A stretch of DNA of 64,000 nucleotides from Paenibacillus sp. 37 (GTDB lineage Bacteria > Bacillota > Bacilli > Paenibacillales > Paenibacillaceae), in the NCBI RefSeq assembly GCF_008386395.1, contig NZ_CP043761.1:6262001-6326000 (forward strand), in the 5' to 3' direction. The notes under the pieces were generated by a model that saw only the letters and a list, made by a program, of their open reading frames with translations, searched no databases and had not been told where the DNA came from. The number at the start of each line of letters is the position of its first letter. Position 1 is the first letter of the stretch. The translations under genes were made by a program, and so were the position numbers. This document shows, in pieces, positions 19,048 through 28,326 of this stretch.

Positions 19048-19845
19048 ATGGATATTGCGACACTTATCGGTATTATTGCCGGAATTGCCGCAGTCATTAG
19101 CGGTTTTTTGTGGGAAGGCGGTCAATTGTCTGGTCTCCTGCAAAAAACGGCTGCTTTAATTGTATTCGGTGGAACGATTGCTGCTGTGGTTGCCAGTTTC
19201 CCGGCGCATCGCCTTCGTACGATTCCAGCTGCCCTGCGTATGGCTTTTGGACGTAACAATAACGAATCAGGCTTGTGGGTTGAAGAATTGGTGGAGATGT
19301 CTTCTATCGCACGCCGCTCAGGTGTACTTGCATTGGAACGCAAGGTTATGGATCATCCGCATCCATTTTTGCAAGACGGTATTCAGATGGTTGTTGATGG
19401 TACCGATCAGGATGTGGTTCGCCAGATCCTGGAGATGGAGATTGATTCAATTGAACAAAAACATGAGGGCTACGCCAAAATATTCGAATCTGCTGGTGGT
19501 TACGCCCCAACCATGGGCATTATCGGAACCGTGATGGGACTTATTCAGGTACTTGGCAGTTTAACCGATCCAACCGGACTCGGACCTGCCATTGCTGTTG
19601 CCTTTACCGCAACCCTGTATGGGGTCGCCAGTGCCAATCTTATCTTTTTGCCCATTGCCTCCAAGATCAAATCCAGAGGTGCCGACGAAGTGCAGACCAT
19701 GGAAATGCTTCTTGAAGGTGTACTTGCCATTCAGAACGGTGAGAATCCCCAGCTTGTACGCAAAAGACTGGAGTCCTTCACCCTTACGCATCGTCAGTCT
19801 ATACGCCCCCTAGCAAAGGAGGGATTGGATGAGTCGGCGCAGTAA
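19048..19845 (+). CDS. motP: Flagellar motor stator subunit, MotA/MotP type
   Basis: The ion-channel and torque-generating membrane subunit of the flagellar stator. The 265-residue protein has four hydrophobic segments: two near the N-terminus and two after residue 145 (GGYAPTMGIIGTVMGLIQVL, then AIAVAFTATLYGVASANLIFLPIA), with a cytoplasmic domain between and after. This is the MotA/TolQ/ExbB pattern. Its 3' end overlaps the next gene by 17 nt, so the pair is translationally coupled. I prefer MotP to MotA because the partner has the YADLITLLL form typical of MotS, but the coupling ion (H+ or Na+) cannot be decided from sequence alone. The ribosome site is TAGGAGTGG. Confidence 0.85.
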   Translation: MDIATLIGIIAGIAAVISGFLWEGGQLSGLLQKTAALIVFGGTIAAVVASFPAHRLRTIPAALRMAFGRNNNESGLWVEELVEMSSIARRSGVLALERKVMDHPHPFLQDGIQMVVDGTDQDVVRQILEMEIDSIEQKHEGYAKIFESAGGYAPTMGIIGTVMGLIQVLGSLTDPTGLGPAIAVAFTATLYGVASANLIFLPIASKIKSRGADEVQTMEMLLEGVLAIQNGENPQLVRKRLESFTLTHRQSIRPLAKEGLDESAQ

Positions 19846-20671
19846 ACGGCGCGGAAAACGTGAAACTATCGATCATCGGGATCGCTGGATGATTACTTAT
19901 GCCGATCTCATAACGCTGCTTCTGATCTTTTTTGTCATCATGTACGCCATGAGCAATCTGGATTCCGGTAAATATGACGTCGTTACCCAGTCGTTACAAA
20001 ATACATTCAATGCATCTGACTCTGTCCTTGAGCTTGGTGAGGGACTCAGTGAGAAACCCGGACAGACGATTACAGAGACTCCACCATCCGGAATTCAAGG
20101 TGAAGATTCTTCAAAAGGTGAAGGAAACCCTTCCGACTCCGGGACTGTAACGCCAGATGATGATGACAAGCCTCTCACAGAACGGGAAGAACAATTCAGA
20201 TCACAGGAGCAGGAATTGCAAAATCTGTTCAATGTGATTACCCAATATATCGAGGATAATAAACTGGAAAATCAGATTTTTGTTGCGGACAAGCCACAGG
20301 GCCTATCCATTACACTTAGTGACCGCTTCCTGTTTGATCAGGGACAGGCCGCTCTGAAGGACGGTGCAGCACCAACACTCAGTAAGCTTGCCAGCTTGTT
20401 CCGTGATCTAAATACCGTTGTCAGCATTGAGGGTCATACCGATAACGTTCCTGTCGGAGCAAACTCCGCCTATACCGATAACTGGCAGCTTTCCGGGGAA
20501 CGTGCACTGTCTGTTTTACGATTTTTTCTGGATACAGAGAAACTTAACCCGGACAGCTTCCAGTATGCTGGATATGCGGATACTCGCCCAACGGGTGACA
20601 ACACCACAGCGGCCGGAAGACAAAAGAACCGTCGGGTCGAAATAACTGTCTTGCGTCAACTCCAACCTTAA
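19829..20671 (+). CDS. motS: Flagellar motor stator subunit, MotB/MotS type
   Basis: The peptidoglycan-anchoring stator subunit. The 280-residue protein has a basic N-terminus and then one transmembrane helix WMITYADLITLLLIFFVIMY carrying the essential ion-binding Asp (about D26). After a polar, low-complexity linker of roughly 90 residues comes an OmpA-like peptidoglycan-binding domain (VSIEGHTDNVPVG, NWQLSGERALSVLRF, AGRQKNRRVEITV). It overlaps motP by 17 nt. The MotS label rests on the transmembrane sequence resembling MotS more than MotB, and ion use is not proven. A bidirectional terminator follows. Confidence 0.85.
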   Translation: MSRRSKRRGKRETIDHRDRWMITYADLITLLLIFFVIMYAMSNLDSGKYDVVTQSLQNTFNASDSVLELGEGLSEKPGQTITETPPSGIQGEDSSKGEGNPSDSGTVTPDDDDKPLTEREEQFRSQEQELQNLFNVITQYIEDNKLENQIFVADKPQGLSITLSDRFLFDQGQAALKDGAAPTLSKLASLFRDLNTVVSIEGHTDNVPVGANSAYTDNWQLSGERALSVLRFFLDTEKLNPDSFQYAGYADTRPTGDNTTAAGRQKNRRVEITVLRQLQP

Positions 20672-20720
20672 TCTTCACTTCTTAAAATGGTCTAATGTTA
20701 TCTCATCTTTTATAACTATC

Positions 20721-20766
20721 GAAAAAGCACGATCTCTGTTCCTCTTCGAACAAGACCGTGCTTTTC
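20721..20766. terminator. Bidirectional terminator between motS and hscC-like gene
   Basis: AAAAAGCACG pairs with CGTGCTTTT, and GTTC with GAAC inside. A-runs and T-runs flank both sides, so it can stop transcription from both converging genes. Confidence 0.8.
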
Positions 20767-20784
20767 GTTATGATGTTACACTTC

Positions 20785-22488
20785 TCACCATAATCGGTGA
20801 CTGTTTTCAATCTCATCCAACGTCACTTTCAATTTTTCTGCTTCCTTCTTAATTTCACGATCTTCTTGCTGTTTTAACTTCTCTTCAAACTTCAACATGG
20901 CATCTAAGATTACCAAACGTTGCTCTGCCAGAGATTCTTCGTATAAGCGTTCTCCACGCGCCACTAAATGCCGGTTTTCCATCCGCTCACGAGGATGTAT
21001 TTTGATAGACTCCAACTCTTTGAAACGTTGGGCAATCTCTTCGTGGGACAAACCGCTTTCTTTCTCTTCTATGATCGCCACTTTCTTTTCACCCGTATCC
21101 ACGGAAGACACTTCCACTTCCAAGATGCCATTAATATCGTAAGTAAAGCGAACATCTATTGCCTGTTCCCCCTCCGGTGCAGGTGGTACATTAATCGTCA
21201 GTTCACCAAGTTTAATATTGTTTTCGACCAGGCGACTTTCGCCTTGATACACATCAGCTGTAATTTTAGTTTGATTGTGCCTTAATGTACAGTAACGTTG
21301 AACCCTGCTTACCGGAACAACCGTATTCCGTTCGATGATTGGGTCAAAAATACCCGATTCATATCGACCTTCACCTAAAGGTTTCGAGATGGAAATCCCT
21401 AAAGTATATGGACATACATCTGTCAGAATAACTTCCTGCACATCCGCATGGCGAGCTTTCATAGCAGCTTGAATTCCCACGCCAATGGCGATGGCTTCAT
21501 CCGGATGCAAGTAATTTGCTGGCAGTCTGCCAAATAATTTACCCGTAAACGAGTAGATTACAGGCATGCGGGTTGCTCCTCCAACAAGAATAACGGCATC
21601 CAATTCATCGAGTTGCACGGCGGCATCACGGAGCGCACGTTCCACAGGCTTTTGCAACCTGGCAAGCAGCGGCTTCGCTAACTGTTCAAATTGGGTGCGA
21701 TCAATGCTCACCTCTTTCACACCATCTTCAAGTGTCAAGGTTATCGTTCCTTCACGCCCTTCGCTCAATGCCTGCTTGCATAGCTCTGCCTGTTTCCAAA
21801 GCGCCATCTGTGTCTTGTCAGACAGATCATTCTGCTGAATTTGGTGATGATTCAAAAACCAATGCGTAATCAGTTCGGTAAAATCCTCCCCTCCCAGAAA
21901 GTTATCCCCTGCTACTGACTTCACTTCCATAATTCCGTCAAACAATTCCAGGATGGATACATCAAAGGTTCCACCTCCAAGGTCAAAAATGAGGAATTTT
22001 GTCTCTGGTTTCTGTTGATGCAGGCCATACGCAATCGCTGCGGCGGTTGGTTCACTGAGCAGTCGATCCACTTTAATTCCTGCCAGTTGTCCAGCACGTT
22101 TGGTCGATTTTCGCTGAGTATCATTGAAATATGCTGGCACACTGATAACAGCCTCTGTTACTTCAACACCTAAATAGGCTTCGGCATCCGCTTTCAAAGA
22201 TTTCAAGACAAAGGAGGATAACTCTTCAGGCAAAAATTGATATGTACCCAAACTAAACGTTCTGTTTGTTCCCATGTATCTTTTAAATACAGATGCTGTT
22301 TTTTCTGGATGCGTGATTAATCGCTCTTTGGCAATCTCCCCTACTAAAATTTCCCCATTGTCGTCCACACTCACCACTGAAGGTGTCAAACGATTCCCAA
22401 GAGCATTCGGGATAATAACGGATTCCCCGTTGACCCAGCATGATACCAAACTATTTGTTGTTCCAAGATCTATTCCTATTATTGTCAT
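20785..22488 (-). CDS. hscC: HscC-type Hsp70 chaperone
   Basis: A 567-residue DnaK-family ATPase. The nucleotide-binding domain is complete: [16 protein letters not shown] at the start, [29 protein letters not shown] and [16 protein letters not shown]. The substrate-binding half is present, but the C-terminal helical lid is short and there is no DnaK-like Gly-rich tail. The N-terminal order of motifs and features such as [29 protein letters not shown] and [14 protein letters not shown] match the HscC branch of Hsp70 better than DnaK. No J-protein or nucleotide exchange factor lies beside it. I chose ATG 22488, which gives the conserved N-terminus; an ATG ten codons earlier has no ribosome site. 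Its clients are unknown. Confidence 0.85.
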   Translation of the reverse strand: MTIIGIDLGTTNSLVSCWVNGESVIIPNALGNRLTPSVVSVDDNGEILVGEIAKERLITHPEKTASVFKRYMGTNRTFSLGTYQFLPEELSSFVLKSLKADAEAYLGVEVTEAVISVPAYFNDTQRKSTKRAGQLAGIKVDRLLSEPTAAAIAYGLHQQKPETKFLIFDLGGGTFDVSILELFDGIMEVKSVAGDNFLGGEDFTELITHWFLNHHQIQQNDLSDKTQMALWKQAELCKQALSEGREGTITLTLEDGVKEVSIDRTQFEQLAKPLLARLQKPVERALRDAAVQLDELDAVILVGGATRMPVIYSFTGKLFGRLPANYLHPDEAIAIGVGIQAAMKARHADVQEVILTDVCPYTLGISISKPLGEGRYESGIFDPIIERNTVVPVSRVQRYCTLRHNQTKITADVYQGESRLVENNIKLGELTINVPPAPEGEQAIDVRFTYDINGILEVEVSSVDTGEKKVAIIEEKESGLSHEEIAQRFKELESIKIHPRERMENRHLVARGERLYEESLAEQRLVILDAMLKFEEKLKQQEDREIKKEAEKLKVTLDEIENSHRLW

Positions 22489-22730
22489 AAAGCTTCTAAC
22501 CCTCTTTCTGTTTAACATCTACACTTGCTATAGAAGAGACCGCGCGCTGTTATGCGCCGACTGCAACATATCATACGTGACAGATCGTAACCTGTCTAGT
22601 TCAGCCCTACACAAATAATCTACCATAGATTTAAAGCAACAGAACATAGGTATAACTCCATACAATGAAGTACAAGTCTAGTGTATAAATAAATTCAGTC
22701 AAATCATCTGTTTCACTGAGCCCTTAATAT

Positions 22731-22769
22731 AAAAGAACCGAATGCCCCCTTATGCATTCGGCTTCTTCA
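22731..22769 (-). terminator. Terminator of the LnrLMN-like operon
   Basis: On the minus strand GCCGAATGC pairs with GCATTCGG(T) and is followed by TTCTTTTATAT. It lies about 15 nt after the last permease stop. Confidence 0.75.
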
Positions 22770-22784
22770 AAATTAGTATTTACC

Positions 22785-23963
22785 TTATGCCTCTACTCCT
22801 GGCTGGCTAGGGCGTAGAATCGCAGAACCAACCGTCAGCAAAATGGCAGCCATGCCAAACAAAATCAATAGTGGCAATGTGATATCCGACAATGTACCAC
22901 CAGCAGAGATCGTTTCCACCGCCTGAATCGCCCATTTCTGCGGAACAAAGTTGGCGAGCTTTTGCATATAATCTGGCATCAACGAGATCGGCCAGAAACA
23001 ACCACCTATCATGCAAGTTGGCATAATGACAAGTGAATTCAGCATGTTGGCATTTTTAGGATTACGGATTAATCCGGCCACGGTACTTGCGATCCCCATG
23101 GAGACCAGCATGAATGCGGCCAAGATGATGAAATGAATGCCAAAAGGAATACCGGCATCATAATGCAGCAGCCACCTGCTGACTCCCAAAACCATAACAA
23201 TCTGAATCATGCCAATGACAAAGCTTCCGAGGAAATTACCAAGCGCAATCTCATATGCACGGACGGGTGCCGTATATACTCTGGCCATCGTACGTTTCCT
23301 GCGATCTTCCATGATCATAGCCACTGCACTGGTCAGCAGTCCCATCATAAACATGATTGTAAATCCAGTCACATTGTTCAGGCCTGGCTTGGGATAGATC
23401 TGCAGATCGGTGACTTCACCAGCAACCTGATGTTCTCCTATCTCCTGTAAAAGTTGTTCAAAGGGCTTCTGTATACTCGATAGTATGTCCGTCTCACTTG
23501 AGACAGGACCTGCCGCCACCTTAACAGCTGAAGCAGATTGTAACAATCCGCTCGTCAAACCTTCAACTGCTTCTCGTAGGGTATAGGAACTTTCACTTAT
23601 ACGCAGTTCCACCAATTGAATTTCGGTTGGCTTTCCTTGTAACAGATCCTCCGTATAATGTGCCGGAATGATGATGCCAGAACTTCCTTTTTGCTGAGCG
23701 ATGTCTTCCTTCACTTCTGCTTCATTTGTCATCGGCTTGAGCAGGTACTGCTCGTTGCCAGCAAGTTCTTGAATCATCCACGCTCCTGCTGACCCTCCAT
23801 CCTCATTGACATAGGGAATAACAGTACGTGTAATCTGCTCGCTTCCAAAGAGAGCAACCGCTCCTGTAACCACCAAGCAAGGCAGAAGCAGAAACGTAAT
23901 GAAGCCCATTTTACGGCCAAGTGTACGTCTAATCATCAACCAGGCGATGTGCAGACTATTCAT
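22785..23963 (-). CDS. lnrN: ABC-2 type permease, LnrN-like
   Basis: The second membrane subunit of a putative drug/lipid exporter. The 392-residue protein has one N-terminal transmembrane helix, a large extracytoplasmic region of about 170 residues, and five or six C-terminal helices. These include FTIMFMMGLLTSAVAMIMEDRRKRTMARVYTAP split around the ABC-2 cytoplasmic loop, and NSLVIMPTCMIGGCFWPISLMP. This is the ABC2_membrane_3 layout of the YfiN/LnrN family. It overlaps the preceding permease by 8 nt, so translation is coupled. The role is inferred from the five-gene context. Confidence 0.8.
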   Translation of the reverse strand: MNSLHIAWLMIRRTLGRKMGFITFLLLPCLVVTGAVALFGSEQITRTVIPYVNEDGGSAGAWMIQELAGNEQYLLKPMTNEAEVKEDIAQQKGSSGIIIPAHYTEDLLQGKPTEIQLVELRISESSYTLREAVEGLTSGLLQSASAVKVAAGPVSSETDILSSIQKPFEQLLQEIGEHQVAGEVTDLQIYPKPGLNNVTGFTIMFMMGLLTSAVAMIMEDRRKRTMARVYTAPVRAYEIALGNFLGSFVIGMIQIVMVLGVSRWLLHYDAGIPFGIHFIILAAFMLVSMGIASTVAGLIRNPKNANMLNSLVIMPTCMIGGCFWPISLMPDYMQKLANFVPQKWAIQAVETISAGGTLSDITLPLLILFGMAAILLTVGSAILRPSQPGVEA

Positions 23964-25152
23964 ATCGGTATCCTGCCTTTCTATAGATCATTCCTGAGAT
24001 AAGCAGTAATACAGCGCATACCACGCCTAACATTAAAATGTTATACACAATCTCTGCTACAGGTGCATCCAGCATCATTCTCAGGAAAGTTTGAAGCGCC
24101 CAGTGGTTAACCGTAAATTGGCTAAGCCGTTGTACAAAATCAATCGGAATGGGCATGAACCCACCACTGATGAATGTCATGGCAACGATGATACCTTGTA
24201 AGGTTGCACTGGCCGATGCCGTGGTTTTGCATACCAATGCCACAATCACGCCAAGAGTCATGGATGCCAGTGTAATGAATACACAAGTCAGCACAATATA
24301 CCAAGGATGGGTTCCCCAATCCACACCGTAGAGCCAATATGTCATAAGGATAATCGTTGTTGCTTGTAAGAAAGCGAGCAGACTATTACCTGCAATTTTG
24401 CCAGCGAAAATGACTCCGTTACCTATCGGCGCAGCCTGAAGGCGGATTAACGTTCGGTTATCCCGTTCTCCGAAAAGGCTGGTGCTGGTTGTCATGCCTG
24501 AGTACAACATGAACATTGCCAGCATGGAAGCTGCATAGTATTGGGAGGCACTATACGCCGTACCTGTCTTACCGGGATTAGTGACAGCAATGGAGGTGGA
24601 ATTCACCATACCAGACTCCGAAGCAGAGGCCATGGCAGCAATCACTTCCGGACCGAGCACTTTGGTAATCGCCATCTGTCGGTTCCATTCATCCGTAAAA
24701 CGTGTGAACAAAGTTTCACCCAAGGTATTAAGTGTGTTGTCCTTTCCCCGTATCCACTGTAACCTGGCCTCTTTCCCCATCATCACGTTTTGCTCAAAAT
24801 CCGAAGGAATCATTACAGCAAAGTCCAGCTTGTCGGTACGCAGCGAATGAACGGCCTCTTCTTCAGTCGTAAAGTTCTGCACCTTGACCATCTCAGCCAC
24901 TTCCGGGGATTCAACGAATGTATCCAGCGCTTGATTAACCGTACTTGATCCTCCGCCTGAATCAGTGCTCAAATGGATGATTCCCACACGTACAGTATCC
25001 GGAATAACATCCTCCGCCGTACCCATCGTACTGGAAAGTGCCGTGCCCAATATAAAAATCAGTAACAATGGCAAAATAAACAGGTTTAACACCACAGATC
25101 GAATCTTAAGAATACGCCTTAATTCAAAGATGCAAATATGCCATATATTCAT
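23956..25152 (-). CDS. lnrM: ABC-2 type permease, LnrM-like
   Basis: The first membrane subunit of the exporter, 398 residues. It has an N-terminal helix (VLNLFILPLLLIFILG), a large outside domain, and a C-terminal membrane block with ASMLAMFMLYSGMTTS and a conserved-looking GERDNRTLIRLQAAP loop, then GIIVAMTFISGGFMPIPI. It shares the layout of its partner but is not a duplicate of it. It lies 12 nt after the ATPase gene and overlaps the second permease. Together they would form a heterodimeric transmembrane channel, as in LnrMN of B. subtilis. Confidence 0.8.
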   Translation of the reverse strand: MNIWHICIFELRRILKIRSVVLNLFILPLLLIFILGTALSSTMGTAEDVIPDTVRVGIIHLSTDSGGGSSTVNQALDTFVESPEVAEMVKVQNFTTEEEAVHSLRTDKLDFAVMIPSDFEQNVMMGKEARLQWIRGKDNTLNTLGETLFTRFTDEWNRQMAITKVLGPEVIAAMASASESGMVNSTSIAVTNPGKTGTAYSASQYYAASMLAMFMLYSGMTTSTSLFGERDNRTLIRLQAAPIGNGVIFAGKIAGNSLLAFLQATTIILMTYWLYGVDWGTHPWYIVLTCVFITLASMTLGVIVALVCKTTASASATLQGIIVAMTFISGGFMPIPIDFVQRLSQFTVNHWALQTFLRMMLDAPVAEIVYNILMLGVVCAVLLLISGMIYRKAGYRYE

Positions 25153-25164
25153 CTCTTGTTCCCC

Positions 25165-26100
25165 CTAGTCCCGAAGCGTACGCCCGGTCAGATTGAGGAA
25201 CAACGTTTCCAGATCCGGCTCTTCGACCTTGAGAGACTGAATGGATACTTCATGTTTGCTGCAAATGAAGAGCAGATCCTGGAGATCCTGCTGTGCCGAA
25301 GGCAGCGTAATGGTCAGTGTATTCTCTGAAACGTCTACCATCCGCACGCGGGGGTGAAGTTTCAGTTCTTCCACAACGTCGGGACCGATACCGGAAGTGG
25401 AGAGCACTACTTTTTCCTCCGATGCTACCCGTTCTCTCAGCTCTGCTTCAGTCCCACAGGCAATAATTCGCCCCTGATCCATAATCGCAACCCGGTGACT
25501 AATCGCCGCCACTTCCTCCATGTAATGACTTGTATATATGATCGTTGAACCCATCTTGTTAAGTGTGCGTACCGATTCAAGAATATGATTTCGAGATTGC
25601 GGATCAATGCCAACTGTCGGTTCATCCATGATAATGAGATCCGGGCGATGTGTAATCGCACATGCGATGTTTAACCTGCGTTTCATACCGCCAGAGAAGG
25701 TCGAGGGGGCATCCTTTGCTTTATCCTGCAACCCTACAAATTCAAGAGACTCCTGCACTCTTTCCTTAAGCAATTTTCCACGCAGTCCATACAGTCTGGC
25801 AAAAAAAGTCACATTCTCCGCAGCAGACATGGTTTCGTATAAAGCCAGATCCTGCGGAACGAGTCCGATCTTGCGCTTTACTTCAAGTGGTTGCTCCTTG
25901 ACCGATATCCCATCTAATCTGATTTCACCCTGATCCATATTCAGGAGCCCTGCAATCATGCTGATGGTGGTACTTTTTCCTGCTCCATTGGGACCAAGCA
26001 ATCCAAAAATTTCGCCTTTGCCAACACTAAGGTTCAAATGATCCACGGACAGCTTGCTGCCGTATCGTTTTACTACATGATCTACTTCAAGTATGCCCAT
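25165..26100 (-). CDS. lnrL: ABC transporter ATPase, LnrL-like
   Basis: The ATP-binding subunit of the exporter, 311 residues. It has Walker A LLGPNGAGKST near residue 35, a Q-loop in LVPQDLALYE, the signature TFSGGMKRRL, Walker B LIIMDEPTVGID and the switch His in TSHYMEE. After the ATPase core there is an extra C-terminal domain of about 90 residues, as in drug and antibiotic exporters of the NatA/DrrA/LnrL group. It is the first gene of a three-gene minus-strand operon and is divergent from a histidine kinase gene. LnrLMN exports polyene-like linearmycins in B. subtilis; whether this one shares that substrate is inference. Confidence 0.85.
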   Translation of the reverse strand: MGILEVDHVVKRYGSKLSVDHLNLSVGKGEIFGLLGPNGAGKSTTISMIAGLLNMDQGEIRLDGISVKEQPLEVKRKIGLVPQDLALYETMSAAENVTFFARLYGLRGKLLKERVQESLEFVGLQDKAKDAPSTFSGGMKRRLNIACAITHRPDLIIMDEPTVGIDPQSRNHILESVRTLNKMGSTIIYTSHYMEEVAAISHRVAIMDQGRIIACGTEAELRERVASEEKVVLSTSGIGPDVVEELKLHPRVRMVDVSENTLTITLPSAQQDLQDLLFICSKHEVSIQSLKVEEPDLETLFLNLTGRTLRD

Positions 26101-26241
26101 CCCTTTTACGCCCCTTTTCCGTTTCGGCCTTCGCCGCTGGATTTCATAATTTTATTGTAACGGATCGCACTCTGTAGCGAAGGTACGAAAAGTCATGAAT
26201 CGAAGGTGACTTAAGTCATCTCCTGATTCGAATGCTGCTTA

Positions 26242-26250
26242 TGGTATAAT
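26242..26250 (+). promoter_or_regulatory. Extended -10 promoter for the lnrJK-like genes
   Basis: TGGTATAAT is a perfect extended -10 element. No good -35 hexamer lies 17 nt upstream, as is common for extended -10 promoters. It is about 62 nt before the kinase start, in the 212-nt divergent region that must also hold the ABC operon promoter. Confidence 0.6.
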
Positions 26251-26312
26251 CAAGGGCGCATTACCGAGAGATTTTCTAACTCCATTTTTTATATAAAGGA
26301 TGTCATTTACAT

Positions 26313-27524
26313 ATGCCAATGCGGTTTCTGCAATACGGATTAATTATCGTTCCAGCCGTACTGTACCTGTTGATGCTGCCCTTGGAAAACGAAGCCGTCT
26401 ACACCCTGTATATCATCATCGCGCTTGGACTCTCCGTGTGGAAAGATTTCAACCGTTCAAGTACACAGCAATGGCTGTTGCTTCTGGCCGAAATACTCTG
26501 GAGCTGCTGGCTGATTGCTTCATATGGACCATTTATGTTTTTCCTCTCTCTCTCCGTGCTCTACGTGTATATATACAGACTGGAGGGAAATCGGAGATGG
26601 TTGATGTTTGCCATTCAGCTTGTCGCTAACAATGTCGCTTTGCATTGGCATTATTCTGACTCACAGGCGCCGCAGCCAGGGTTAACCACACTAAATACAA
26701 CCGACATTACCTTACTCTCCACAGAGACAACTGCGATGGTTCTTGGCAACCTGCTTCTACTTATCACAGCGGCTCTGTCCCGGCAGGGATCAAGAACGGC
26801 GAGCAGCCGCGGACAACTGGAACAAATCTATGACGAACTTCGCAGCAAACATTACGAGCTCCAAGAAGCGCGTGCGCAGCTGCTGTTATTTACAAAGCAA
26901 CTTGAAGGAGTGGCTCAGGCAGAGGAACGTACCCGTATCTCCAGACAGCTTCATGACGATATCGGGCATCGACTGATTCGCACCAAAATGATGTCGGAAG
27001 CCGCCCTGTTGACCCTACCTCTCGATATGGAACAAGGAACGGAAATGGTGAGACAGATTCGCGATCAATTGGCCGATAGTATGGATGATTTGCGCAACAC
27101 ACTACACAAACTGCAACCGAATTCCTATGCATCCGAAGCCTACGCCCTGGATCGTCTTCTCGAGGAAGTGGGTAGAGATACTGGCGTGAAGACAAATTAT
27201 GAAGTTCATGGCCCATCCCATGTGCTGTATCCCAGCATACAAATCGTTCTGTTCAAAAATGCCAAAGAAGCCTTGACCAATGCCCTGCGACACGGAAATG
27301 CTTCTTCGATCACTGTGGAGTTGGTATTCGGGGATCAGGAAGTCTGTATGAGTGTAAGTAATGATGGCAAAATCAATCCCCATTCTTCCAAGCGAAATGG
27401 CATAGGACAGGAAGGCATGCTTCTGCGCACACAAATGGTGGGAGGAGTCCTGGAGATTCAATCTGCTTATCCGTATACAGTGATTACACGCATTCCATTA
27501 ACGAACCAGATGGATATACTCTGA
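26313..27524 (+). CDS. lnrJ: Sensor histidine kinase, LnrJ-like
   Basis: A 403-residue NarX/DesK-type kinase. The N-terminal 155 residues hold about five or six transmembrane helices and no sizeable outside domain, so it may be an intramembrane-sensing kinase detecting membrane-active compounds. A coiled coil (about 168-205) leads into the HisKA_3 box RISRQLHDDIGHRL, with the phosphorylated His at 214. The HATPase domain shows KEALTNALRHGNAS and VSNDGK. The last gene segment is short, with a modest G2 region. It is followed after a short gap by its response regulator and is divergent from the ABC exporter it probably controls. Confidence 0.85.
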   Translation: MPMRFLQYGLIIVPAVLYLLMLPLENEAVYTLYIIIALGLSVWKDFNRSSTQQWLLLLAEILWSCWLIASYGPFMFFLSLSVLYVYIYRLEGNRRWLMFAIQLVANNVALHWHYSDSQAPQPGLTTLNTTDITLLSTETTAMVLGNLLLLITAALSRQGSRTASSRGQLEQIYDELRSKHYELQEARAQLLLFTKQLEGVAQAEERTRISRQLHDDIGHRLIRTKMMSEAALLTLPLDMEQGTEMVRQIRDQLADSMDDLRNTLHKLQPNSYASEAYALDRLLEEVGRDTGVKTNYEVHGPSHVLYPSIQIVLFKNAKEALTNALRHGNASSITVELVFGDQEVCMSVSNDGKINPHSSKRNGIGQEGMLLRTQMVGGVLEIQSAYPYTVITRIPLTNQMDIL

Positions 27525-27545
27525 AAAAAGGAAGTGAATGTTCTC

Positions 27546-28235
27546 ATGTCCGAACGTAATGATGTGAACAACAAGAATGATTCAGGCCAGCTCCCACTTA
27601 TTCGGCTGATTCTCGCAGACGATGATTACTTCATTCGTGAGAGCCTGAAAGTGCTGCTCGGACTGGACTCCGGCATTCGCGTTACAGGTACAGCCTCAAA
27701 TGGACAGGAAGCGTTGGAATTGCTTGAAGCAGGGACGCCTGCGGACGTGGTTTTAATGGATATTCGGATGCCGGAATGTGATGGAGTTGAAGGTACCAAA
27801 CGCATCAAGTCACGTTTTCCTGAAATCCAGGTGCTCATGCTGACTACGTTTGACGACGATGAGTATATTATTCAGGCATTACAGGATGGAGCAAGCGGTT
27901 ATTTGCTCAAAAATGTTCCACCCGAGCGGATCATTCAAGGCATCAAGACCGTACATAATGGTGATATGTTAATTCATCCAGATATTGCTCGCAAGCTAAC
28001 AGGACTTCTTCGTCCTGCTACGACTCCCCTGACACAGAATCCAATCGAAGCCTATGGACTGACACGTATGGAGCTGGCGGTTGCCGAGGCCATATCGGAG
28101 GGTTTATCCAATAAGGAAATTGCCGCCAAATTGTTCCTCAGTGAAGGCACGGTCAAAAACTACGTCACAGATATTCTCGGCAAGCTGAGCTTGCGTGATC
28201 GGACTCAAATCGCCATCTTTATGCTAAAACAATAA
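27546..28235 (+). CDS. lnrK: NarL-family response regulator, LnrK-like
   Basis: A 229-residue DNA-binding response regulator. The receiver domain has acidic pocket LADDDYF, phospho-acceptor Asp in VLMDIRMPE (about residue 72), Thr in MLTTFDDD and Lys in YLLKNVPPE. The C-terminal LuxR-type helix-turn-helix reads VAEAISEGLSNKEIAAKLF and SEGTVKNYVTDILGKL. The frame is open from a GTG at 27534, but that codon lies almost on top of the ribosome site AAGGAAG, so I use ATG 27546. The likely target is the divergent lnrLMN-like promoter about 1.4 kb upstream. Confidence 0.88.
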   Translation: MSERNDVNNKNDSGQLPLIRLILADDDYFIRESLKVLLGLDSGIRVTGTASNGQEALELLEAGTPADVVLMDIRMPECDGVEGTKRIKSRFPEIQVLMLTTFDDDEYIIQALQDGASGYLLKNVPPERIIQGIKTVHNGDMLIHPDIARKLTGLLRPATTPLTQNPIEAYGLTRMELAVAEAISEGLSNKEIAAKLFLSEGTVKNYVTDILGKLSLRDRTQIAIFMLKQ

Positions 28236-28284
28236 CAAAAAAGGTATTTCCCTTGCCTGCGACGGCGCTCGGAAATACCTTTTT
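28236..28284. terminator. Bidirectional terminator between lnrK-like gene and minJ
   Basis: GGTATTTCC (28243-28251) pairs with GGAAATACC (28271-28279), with an A-run before and TTTTT after. It serves the converging lnrK-like and minJ genes. Confidence 0.85.
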
Positions 28285-28326
28285 CATTGCTTGATGTATG
28301 CAACATACTTCATCACGTATGCTTAG

